Shown here in pieces: positions 1 through 5,330 of a DNA stretch of 5,330 nucleotides. The translations under genes were made by a program, and so were the position numbers. The notes under the pieces are model-generated. The model saw only the letters and a list, made by a program, of their open reading frames with translations, had not been told where the DNA came from and ran no database searches. This DNA comes from JAAYBY01 sp964654125 (GTDB taxonomy: Bacteria; Bacillota; Clostridia; Saccharofermentanales; UBA5734). The stretch covers positions 1-5,330 of the forward strand of contig CAZZGG010000145.1 in NCBI GenBank assembly GCA_964654125.1. Direction: 5' to 3'. The stretch's first letter is position 1. Each line of letters starts with the position of its first letter.

Positions 1-569
1 ACTTCAAGCACTTCAAATCCGGCCATCACGGCTGAAGCTGGATTGGTGCCATGGGCTGAGTCCGGCACGATCATCTGACGCCGGGCAAAGTCTTTTCTGT
101 GATCATGGTAGGCCCGGATCATCATCAGGCCGGCCAGCTCACCCTGGGCACCGGCAGCCGGCTGCAGGCTGAAGCGGTCCATACCTGTAATGGTGCAGAG
201 CATTTCTTCCAGTTCAGCCATGATCTGCAAGCTGCCCTGGCTGGTTTTGGCCGGCTGCAGAGGGTGGACATCTGCAAAGTCCGGCAGGCTGGCCAACTCC
301 TCATTGATCTTGGGATTATATTTCATGGTGCAGGAACCGAGCGGATAAAAGCCACCGTCAACACCATAATTAAGCTGGGAAAGGCGGGTGTAGTGCCTGA
401 CCACATCAATCTCAGCCAGCTCGGGCAAGGCAGGAGCTGTCTTGCGCAAGAAAGCGGCTGGAATCAGCTGGTCCAGCGGCAGCTGGGGCTGGTTAACCTC
501 CGGCAGCACGCCGCTTTGCCGGCCCGGACTGCTTTTAGTGAAAATTAAGGGTTCAGTCTGTTTTTTCAT
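1..569 (-). CDS. gcvPB: Glycine dehydrogenase (decarboxylating) subunit 2, P-protein C-terminal half, partial
   Basis: This is the PLP-binding half of the split glycine cleavage P protein. With GcvPA it decarboxylates glycine in the cytoplasm and loads the aminomethyl group onto lipoyl-GcvH. I translated it from the ATG at 569-567; the frame stays open for 189 codons and runs off the left edge, so the C-terminal part is missing. Diagnostic family motifs are GGFYPLGSCTMKYNP (residues 72-86), LQPAAGAQGELAG (135-147) and PDSAHGTNPASA (169-180). The PLP-binding lysine of this family lies further downstream, outside the window, so catalytic competence cannot be judged. The start overlaps the gcvPA stop by four bases (ATGA), and GAGGAG lies about 8 bases upstream, inside gcvPA, which suggests translational coupling and equal synthesis of the two subunits. 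Confidence 0.96.
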   Translation of the reverse strand, partial: MKKQTEPLIFTKSSPGRQSGVLPEVNQPQLPLDQLIPAAFLRKTAPALPELAEIDVVRHYTRLSQLNYGVDGGFYPLGSCTMKYNPKINEELASLPDFADVHPLQPAKTSQGSLQIMAELEEMLCTITGMDRFSLQPAAGAQGELAGLMMIRAYHDHRKDFARRQMIVPDSAHGTNPASAVMAGFEVLE

Positions 570-1930
570 CCTGCCAGCTCCTCTTTTTGGCCAAATTCTG
601 CCACTGCAGCTACAAAGCGCTCCAGCTCAGCATCTGTCCTTTTTTCTGTGACAGCCAAAAGCCAGGTGTCCGGCTGGCCGCTTGCAGTCAGCTGCAGGCC
701 GCCGATAAAGCCGGCTGCCAGCAGATGATCGTTCAAAGCAGCCAGGTCACCGCTGTAACGGATTGTGAATTCCTTGAAGAAGGGACCGCTGAAGGCCTTT
801 GTAAACCCTGGCAATTCCAGCAGCTGGCTATAAAGCCAATGGGCCTTGCGGGTGCTCATCTCAGCAGCCCTGGCCAGGCCGGCCGGGCCGAGCAGGGCCA
901 GATAGATTGTGGCGATCAGGGCATTTAAGGCCTGGTTGGTGCAGATATTGGATGTCGCTTTTTCCCGCCGGATATGTTGTTCCCTGGTCTGGATGGTCAG
1001 GACATAGCCAGTTTTACCCCTAGCGTCGCTGGTCTGGCCGACAATCCGGCCTGGCATGCGGCGCAGGAATTTTTCCCGGGCAGCAAAAAAGCCCAGATGA
1101 GGTCCGCCAAAATTCAATTTGTTACCCAGGGCCTGGCCGTCACCGACAACAATGTCGGCCCCTGCCTCGCCCGGCGCCTGCAAAATACCCAGACCAATCG
1201 GGTCGGAGCTGACGATAAACAAGGCTTTTTTCTGTTTGGCCTGATCAGCCACTGCTGCCAGGTCTTCAATGACACCAAAATAATTGGGGCTTTGTAAAAT
1301 GACAGCCGCTGCCTGGTTATCAATCAGCCTGGTTAGATTGGCCTGATCCAGGCCGCCACTGTCTTTTTCCCAGTCCAGCCAGACCAGCTCCAAGTCTGCA
1401 AAACGGGCGTATGTGGCCAGGACAGCCTTACTGTCCGGGTGCAGGCTGCTGGCGACCAGGAGGCGCTTTCTGCGCGTGCTGGCAGCTGCTAAAAGAGCAG
1501 CTTCGGCCAGGGCTGAAGCGCCATCGTACATGGAGGCATTGGCCACATCAAGGCCGGTCAGCTCGCAGATCATGGTCTGGTATTCAAAGATGGCCTGCAA
1601 GGTGCCCTGGCTGATCTCAGGCTGGTAGGGTGTATAGGCAGTGTAGAATTCCTGCCGGCCGGCCAGCTGTTTGACTGCTGCTGGGATATAGTGGTCATAG
1701 GCACCGGCACCTAAAAAACAGCAATAATCAGCTGTGCTCTTATTTTGCGCGGCAATCCGGGCCAGCTGTTCGGCAAGCTCCAGCTCACTGAGCGGCTCCG
1801 GCAGGTCCAGCTCTTTTTGCAGGCGGATCTGTGCCGGTATGTCAGCAAACAAGGCCTCCAGGTCGGTCAGACCGATTGCCGCCAGCATCTTTTTTTGTTC
1901 AGCGGCACTGGCTGGGATATAGTCGGCCAT
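566..1930 (-). CDS. gcvPA: Glycine dehydrogenase (decarboxylating) subunit 1, P-protein N-terminal half
   Basis: This 454-residue protein is the N-terminal half of the split P protein and forms the glycine decarboxylase with GcvPB. The length is normal for the family. Visible family motifs are GAGAYDHYIP (74-83), FYTAYTPYQPEISQGTLQ (95-112), NASMYDGASA (131-140), QSPNYFGVIED (212-222), a glycine-rich stretch with NFGGPHLGF (272-280), MPGRIVGQTSD (291-301) and REQHIRREKATSNICTNQAL (315-334). In split P proteins the PLP lysine is on the partner subunit, so its absence here is expected. The ATG at 1930-1928 overlaps the gcvH stop by one base (TGATG), with GAGGAGG about 7 bases upstream inside gcvH; the downstream end overlaps gcvPB by four bases. 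No frameshift or missing segment is apparent. Confidence 0.97.
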   Translation of the reverse strand: MADYIPASAAEQKKMLAAIGLTDLEALFADIPAQIRLQKELDLPEPLSELELAEQLARIAAQNKSTADYCCFLGAGAYDHYIPAAVKQLAGRQEFYTAYTPYQPEISQGTLQAIFEYQTMICELTGLDVANASMYDGASALAEAALLAAASTRRKRLLVASSLHPDSKAVLATYARFADLELVWLDWEKDSGGLDQANLTRLIDNQAAAVILQSPNYFGVIEDLAAVADQAKQKKALFIVSSDPIGLGILQAPGEAGADIVVGDGQALGNKLNFGGPHLGFFAAREKFLRRMPGRIVGQTSDARGKTGYVLTIQTREQHIRREKATSNICTNQALNALIATIYLALLGPAGLARAAEMSTRKAHWLYSQLLELPGFTKAFSGPFFKEFTIRYSGDLAALNDHLLAAGFIGGLQLTASGQPDTWLLAVTEKRTDAELERFVAAVAEFGQKEELAG

Positions 1931-2316
1931 CAGGCACCCTCCTCAGCACAAAAAGCCAGGTAAGCATTTTCATCGAGGAGCTGGTCCAGTTCAGCCGGAT
2001 CGCTTATTTCCAAAACCACCAGCCAGCTGTCATAGGGTGCTTCATTGAGCAGTTCGGGATTATCTTCCAGCGGACTGTTGACAGTAAGAATCCTGCCGCT
2101 TAAAGGGGCATAGATATCTGATGCTGCCTTGACCGATTCAACTGCACCAAGGACATCTTCTTTGGCCAGTTCATCACCTTCCTGGGGCAGCTCAATAAAA
2201 ACAACGGCTCCCAGTGAGTCCTGGGCATAATCTGTAATACCAACCGTGGCTTTGTTAGCCTCAATCTTTACCCATTCATGGTCTTTTGTATAGAATAGTT
2301 CACTTCTTGTCTCCAT
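1930..2316 (-). CDS. gcvH: Glycine cleavage system H protein (lipoyl carrier)
   Basis: This small acidic carrier (128 residues, normal length) shuttles the aminomethyl intermediate from the P protein to T on a lipoyl arm, which the L protein then reoxidises. The N-terminal YTKDHEWVKIE (9-19) and VGITDYAQDSLG (25-36) are typical H-protein motifs. The lipoylation site is in GAVESVKAASDIYAPLSG (57-74), with Lys63 as the expected modified residue. The C-terminal NEAPYDSWLVVLE (91-103) corresponds to the usual 'YGEGW' region but is slightly divergent. AGAAAGGG precedes the ATG by about 7 bases. It lies 21 bases after gcvT and overlaps gcvPA by one base. Function depends on lipoate attachment by enzymes not encoded in the window. 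Confidence 0.97.
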   Translation of the reverse strand: METRSELFYTKDHEWVKIEANKATVGITDYAQDSLGAVVFIELPQEGDELAKEDVLGAVESVKAASDIYAPLSGRILTVNSPLEDNPELLNEAPYDSWLVVLEISDPAELDQLLDENAYLAFCAEEGA

Positions 2317-2337
2317 AATAAAACCCTTTCTGCTTGC

Positions 2338-3423
2338 CTATTTTCTTTTGTAAAATGGTAATTTTACTATTTCTGCCGCCACTAGTTTATTGCGGATCAA
2401 AACTTCGACAGTGCTGCCGGGCTGGATCTGGTCAGCTGCCAAAAGAGCCAGCCCCAGGTTTTGCTGCAAGGATGGTGCATAGCTGCCGGATGTGATAAAG
2501 CCAATTTCCTGCCCATCCTTATAGACACTATAGCCGCTGCGCGGGATGCCCCGGCCAGTCATGACCAGGCCGGCCCGACGGCGTAATACACCTTTTTCCT
2601 GCTGGTCCAGCAGGGCTGACCGGCCCATGAAGTCCCCTTTCTTAAAGTTGACAAAACGGCCCAGGCCAGCCTCAAGTGGTGTTATGTCCAGGGCCAGGTC
2701 CTGGCCATAAAGGGGCAGGGCTGCTTCCAGGCGCAATGTGTCCCGGGCACCCAGACCGGCCGGCACTAGACCTGAGTCCTCTCCTGCAGCCAGGATCTGG
2801 TCCCAGACCGGGCCGGCAGATTCGGCTGCCAGGTAGATTTCAAAGCCGTCTTCGCCTGTGTAACCGGTGCGGGAGAGCAGTACCTTGGCCCCAGCCAGGT
2901 TGACATCAGTCAGAAAGCGGAAAAAACGCAACTCTTCTAGGGGCTGGTCAGTTAGTTTTTGTAAAATTGTCGCAGCCTGAGGCCCTTGGACTGCTAACAG
3001 GGCCATCTGGCTGGTCCTGTTCGTGACAGTGATAGTCGCCGGCAGCTGGTCGCGCAGCCATTTTTCGTCCCGGCCGGTGTTGGCTGCATTAACAACTAAA
3101 AGCCAGCTGCTGTCGGACAAGCGGTAGAGCAAAAGATCATCCAGGGTGCCACCGTCAGCCTGGCAAAGTGGTGAATAGACAGCCTGGCCAGCCTGGGCAC
3201 CAGCCAGGTCATTACTGACCAATCTTTGTAGTTCATCCAGAACAGAGGGTCCTTCAACCAGGATCTGGCCCATGTGCGAGACATCAAAGATACCGGCTTT
3301 ACTGCGCACTGCGGCGTGTTCGGCCAGGATGCCTTCGTACTGGACTGGCATGGCCCAGCCGGCAAAATCGACAATTTTGGCACCGGCTGCCAGATGCTTT
3401 TCATAAAGTGCTGTTTTTTGCAT
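2338..3423 (-). CDS. gcvT: Glycine cleavage system T protein, aminomethyltransferase
   Basis: This tetrahydrofolate-dependent aminomethyltransferase (361 residues, typical length) releases ammonia from aminomethyl-lipoyl-GcvH and makes 5,10-methylene-THF. Family motifs run along the whole protein: FAGWAMPVQY (20-29), GIFDVSHMGQ (44-53), GGTLDDLLLY (91-100), SRTGYTGEDGFEIY (184-197), GARDTLRLEAALPLYGQDL (225-243), GRSAL (267-271) and the C-terminal PFYKRK. The Asp95-Asp96 pair includes the residue matching the catalytic aspartate of characterised T proteins; Glu191 lies in the folate-binding segment. The start is supported by GGAAGGA about 7 bases upstream. The 19-base leader after the preceding gene leaves no room for a riboswitch directly in front of gcvT. 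Similar folate-binding paralogues such as dimethylglycine/sarcosine oxidase domains are unlikely given the size and the gcvH neighbour. Confidence 0.97.
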   Translation of the reverse strand: MQKTALYEKHLAAGAKIVDFAGWAMPVQYEGILAEHAAVRSKAGIFDVSHMGQILVEGPSVLDELQRLVSNDLAGAQAGQAVYSPLCQADGGTLDDLLLYRLSDSSWLLVVNAANTGRDEKWLRDQLPATITVTNRTSQMALLAVQGPQAATILQKLTDQPLEELRFFRFLTDVNLAGAKVLLSRTGYTGEDGFEIYLAAESAGPVWDQILAAGEDSGLVPAGLGARDTLRLEAALPLYGQDLALDITPLEAGLGRFVNFKKGDFMGRSALLDQQEKGVLRRRAGLVMTGRGIPRSGYSVYKDGQEIGFITSGSYAPSLQQNLGLALLAADQIQPGSTVEVLIRNKLVAAEIVKLPFYKRK

Positions 3424-3442
3424 GCTTTTTTCCTTCCGTGTC

Positions 3443-4297
3443 TTAACTCTTGTGGCCGGGTATCGCTGCCTGGTTGGGGCTGGACCGGCCCGCGATAAGG
3501 GGCTGGCGGTGCTCGATGGCAGCCAGGGCTATCTCCACATCTTCATGCACTTCCTCAGGTGTGAAAGCACCCAGGGTCACCATGTCACAAGAGCGTAAGG
3601 TGTTAAAGGCAAAGGTCAGGCCGACATAGGGTGAAACCCGGCCGGCTGCCATGGTCTTGATCGCCATGACCGGCTTTTTGGCCTGCCAGATAACCTTGTT
3701 GATATACTCAACTTCCACCTGCATGAGAAAGCCCAGGCAATTATAGGGCTGGATGTAGGTCTCGACATCGTATTCATTTAAATCTGAATAGACAATCAGC
3801 TCCGGCATATGGGCGGAAAGGCCGGGGATCATATCGTTTTGCCGAATCATATCAAGGTAATCAGGCAACCTGTCCAGGCGCTGGTCCAGCTTACTGACCA
3901 GTTTTTCTGCACTGGAGTGATGGATCAGGCAAAAGGAGGCCCCGGCAGCACGCCCTTTTTTAATCTTGTCCAGGGCGTTTTGGCGACCTGCTTTGGAGTC
4001 AGTCACATCGATGATCGGTGTGTCAATCAAGGTCAGCTGCCGGCCGCTTCTTTCCTGGGCCAGCTCAATGCCGGCCAGGAGCACATCATTACCAGCAAAG
4101 GGGGCCATCATGGCATCGATTCCATAGACCAGATAGGCTTCGATCAGCCGGGACACAGCATCAGCTGTGGCATAGCTGGATCTGATCATGTTATCTGCCG
4201 CTGTGCTGGTGTGACTGTAGCCCAGCACCCAGTTTGTCCCGATCAGGATCCGGGGCAGGGAGATGCCGGCAACTTCAGTGCGGGGAAATTGTTGCAT
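3443..4297 (-). CDS. Uncharacterised protein, distant aldo/keto-reductase-like TIM barrel
   Basis: I do not recognise a named function for this 284-residue soluble protein; no signal peptide or membrane segment is visible. The start ISLPRILIGTNWVLGYSHTS (12-31) resembles the 'LPRIGLGTW' opening of aldo/keto reductases, GIDAMMAPFAGND (59-71) falls where those enzymes have 'DTAxxYG', CLIHHSS (123-129) where they have the catalytic-His strand, and the KPVMAIKTMAAGR (208-220) and TLGAFTPEEVHEDVE (241-255) segments resemble their late strands. In this hand alignment the catalytic Asp and Tyr correspond to Met64 and Ala68, and no matching Lys is obvious, so classical NADPH-dependent reduction looks doubtful. 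Other conspicuous segments are LIDTPIIDVTDSK (90-102) and PGLSAHMPE (158-166). GGAGGT lies about 5 bases before the ATG. It sits 18 bases after the isomerase-like gene and 19 bases before gcvT, implying co-expression with glycine cleavage. The reading frame is confident; the fold assignment is tentative and the function unknown. Confidence 0.88.
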   Translation of the reverse strand: MQQFPRTEVAGISLPRILIGTNWVLGYSHTSTAADNMIRSSYATADAVSRLIEAYLVYGIDAMMAPFAGNDVLLAGIELAQERSGRQLTLIDTPIIDVTDSKAGRQNALDKIKKGRAAGASFCLIHHSSAEKLVSKLDQRLDRLPDYLDMIRQNDMIPGLSAHMPELIVYSDLNEYDVETYIQPYNCLGFLMQVEVEYINKVIWQAKKPVMAIKTMAAGRVSPYVGLTFAFNTLRSCDMVTLGAFTPEEVHEDVEIALAAIEHRQPLIAGRSSPNQAAIPGHKS

Positions 4298-4315
4298 AAA
4301 ATACCTCCAAAAATA

Positions 4316-5140
4316 TCAGCCCAGGCTATGCAGGTAGTCAATGCTCAGCCGGGCGGCTTCCAGCGGCGTGCGGCCGACTGAACTGTCCTGCTCAACGATA
4401 ATCCATTTTGCATCTGCAGCAACTGTTGCTTCCAGAATAGCTGGAATATCCTGCAGGCCATGGCCGACTGGCCGGAATTCAAAGCTGCTGGGCCGGCTGG
4501 GTTTTTTGTCTTCAATACCGATCAGTTCATAGAGCTGCTCGTCGCTTGTATCACCTTCCATATAAAAGTCCTTAAAGTGGACCAGAGGGCAGCGGCCAGC
4601 ATATTTTTCCAGATAGGCCACCGGTGACTGACCAGCAACCTTGATCCAACAAGTGTCCAGTTCGGTCTGAAGTAGATCGGCTGGGACAGATTCATAAAGA
4701 TAATCCAGACCGAACTCACCGCTTGCCAAGCGGACAAATTCAAAGTCATGGTTGTGATATAAAAGAGTCAGGCCTTCTGCCTGGCAGGCCTGGCCGATTG
4801 CCGGTATCTGGCTTACGACATCATAAAAACCAGGTTGGCCGGGCCTTAGCTCTTCATCAAGATAAGGAACAACGATGTATTTTAAGCCCAGTGCCTTATA
4901 TTTGGCCAGGCTGCCGGCCAGATCAGCGGTCAGCTCAGCCCAGGGCACATGGGACGAGATGCAGACAAGGTTATTGTCTGCTAGAATCTGGCGGACCTGC
5001 TCCGGGGCCAGGCCGTAAAGCCCGGCCAGTTCTACACCTTCATAACCCATCTGGCTGAGTTTTTGCATGGTTGCAGCAAAATCTTTTTCGGCGTCTTCGC
5101 GCACTGAATATACTTGGATCCCGATCGGTAATTTTGTCAT
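4316..5140 (-). CDS. Sugar phosphate isomerase/epimerase family protein (xylose isomerase-like TIM barrel)
   Basis: This 274-residue cytoplasmic protein belongs to the xylose-isomerase-like TIM-barrel superfamily (AP_endonuc_2 domain), whose members isomerise or epimerise sugars and inositol derivatives, usually with a divalent metal. Evidence is the opening IGIQVYSVRED (6-16), GYEGVELAGLYG (32-43), LLYHNHDFEF (126-135), TELDTCWIKVAG (159-170), CPLVHFKDF (184-192), GHG (226-228) and WIIVEQD (246-252). Likely metal or substrate residues by family pattern are Glu37, His64, His129/His131, Asp162, His188 and Glu250. The substrate cannot be read from sequence; IolE-like and hydroxypyruvate-isomerase-like enzymes share this fold. 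The ATG is well fixed by AAGGAG about 8 bases upstream. It is the first gene of the operon, directly downstream of the promoter at 5205-5232. Family confidence is high, specific activity unknown. Confidence 0.92.
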   Translation of the reverse strand: MTKLPIGIQVYSVREDAEKDFAATMQKLSQMGYEGVELAGLYGLAPEQVRQILADNNLVCISSHVPWAELTADLAGSLAKYKALGLKYIVVPYLDEELRPGQPGFYDVVSQIPAIGQACQAEGLTLLYHNHDFEFVRLASGEFGLDYLYESVPADLLQTELDTCWIKVAGQSPVAYLEKYAGRCPLVHFKDFYMEGDTSDEQLYELIGIEDKKPSRPSSFEFRPVGHGLQDIPAILEATVAADAKWIIVEQDSSVGRTPLEAARLSIDYLHSLG

Positions 5141-5204
5141 GATTATATCTCCTTTTAAACATTAGCTGAGCAGACACCCTGCCAAAGCAGTTCTTATTGG
5201 CCAC

Positions 5205-5232
5205 ATTATAGCATGTTTTCTAGCAGCCCCAA
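5205..5232 (-). promoter_or_regulatory. Probable sigma-A/sigma-70-type promoter of the six-gene operon
   Basis: Read on the minus strand, a perfect -10 hexamer TATAAT (5210-5205) is preceded by TGC (5213-5211), giving an extended -10 (TGnTATAAT). A weak -35, TTGGGG (5232-5227), lies 16 bases upstream. Transcription would start near 5198, giving a leader of about 58 bases before the ATG at 5140. An extended -10 commonly compensates for a poor -35. This is the only strong promoter-like sequence I see ahead of any gene in the window. It is a prediction from sequence only. Confidence 0.7.
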
Positions 5233-5239
5233 CAGTTGG
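5229..5239. promoter_or_regulatory. Possible operator: palindrome overlapping the -35 element
   Basis: CCAACAGTTGG is an exact inverted repeat with 5-base arms around one central base. It overlaps the predicted -35 hexamer, a position where a bound repressor would block RNA polymerase. It abuts another palindrome, GGCCGGCC (5238-5245), but GGCC-rich words are common throughout this sequence, so that second one means little. No known regulator consensus is recognised; an 11-base palindrome can occur by chance. Confidence 0.3.
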
Positions 5240-5287
5240 CCGGCCTTGACTTTTGGGAGTAATTACCACTAGATACGGGTGTTTGAC

Positions 5288-5326
5288 ACTTGCTAAATGA
5301 ACCTGAGCATCCTGAAAACTTGCTAA
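5288..5326. repeat. Short direct repeat ACTTGCTAA, two copies
   Basis: ACTTGCTAA occurs at 5288-5296 and again at 5318-5326, with a start-to-start distance of 30 bases, close to three turns of the DNA helix. The copies lie about 55-115 bases upstream of the -35 element, a range where activator sites can occur. The identity is only nine bases, and the right edge of the window may hide further copies. Confidence 0.4.
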
Positions 5327-5330
5327 GCCC

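Noticed and set aside
99..548. Plus-strand open frame of 149 codons opposite gcvPB
   Set aside because: The minus strand here encodes clear GcvPB motifs; the plus-strand frame is a shadow with no family resemblance.
3424..3442. A separate promoter or riboswitch for gcvT
   Set aside because: The gap is only 19 bases and is filled by the ribosome binding site; there is no room for either element outside coding sequence.
3809..4381. Plus-strand open frame of 190 codons opposite the unknown gene and the end of the isomerase-like gene
   Set aside because: It lies antisense to well-supported coding sequence, spans a gene boundary, has no convincing ribosome binding site and its translation shows no recognisable domain. 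Long antisense frames are expected where the sense genes rarely use TTA, CTA and TCA codons.
5177..5191. Short hairpin CTGC-CAAA-GCAG in the leader as a terminator or attenuator
   Set aside because: The stem is only four base pairs and no run of U follows it in the direction of transcription.
5246..5275. Plus-strand TTGACT with TAGATA 18 bases downstream as a divergent promoter
   Set aside because: TAGATA is a poor -10 match and no plus-strand gene is seen before the right edge.
5283..5288. Perfect plus-strand TTGACA that could be a divergent promoter's -35
   Set aside because: No acceptable -10 hexamer lies 15-19 bases downstream in the window, and no plus-strand gene is visible.

Overview
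The window carries one tightly packed run of six genes, all on the minus strand, read from about position 5140 down to position 1. In transcription order they are: a sugar phosphate isomerase/epimerase-type TIM-barrel protein (5140-4316), an uncharacterised protein resembling a degenerate aldo/keto reductase (4297-3443), gcvT (3423-2338), gcvH (2316-1930), gcvPA (1930-566) and the first part of gcvPB (569 to the left edge, incomplete). The gaps are 18, 19 and 21 bases, then a 1-base overlap and a 4-base overlap. Every gene has a purine-rich ribosome binding site, and I see no terminator between them, so this is very probably one operon.

The last four genes encode the T, H and split P proteins of the glycine cleavage system. 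The P protein oxidatively decarboxylates glycine and passes the aminomethyl group to the lipoyl arm of H. T then releases ammonia and forms 5,10-methylene-tetrahydrofolate. The L protein (dihydrolipoamide dehydrogenase) and lipoate-attachment enzymes are not in the window and may lie beyond the left edge or elsewhere. The two leading genes are not standard glycine cleavage components, and their presence ahead of gcvT is the most interesting aspect of the locus.

The right end (5141-5330) is non-coding or at most weakly coding and is visibly richer in A+T. It holds a good extended -10 promoter for the operon, an 11-base palindrome over the -35 element, and a 9-base direct repeat with a 30-base period. 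I see no glycine riboswitch there.

The split GcvPA/GcvPB form, strong AGGAGG-type ribosome binding sites and the gcvT-gcvH-gcvPA-gcvPB order suggest a Firmicute, perhaps of the Clostridia. The genes are fairly G+C-rich with heavy use of CTG and GCC codons. The species cannot be named from this sequence. Apart from the two leading genes, this is ordinary central metabolism; I did not find a convincing novel system such as a defence island, mobile element or CRISPR array.
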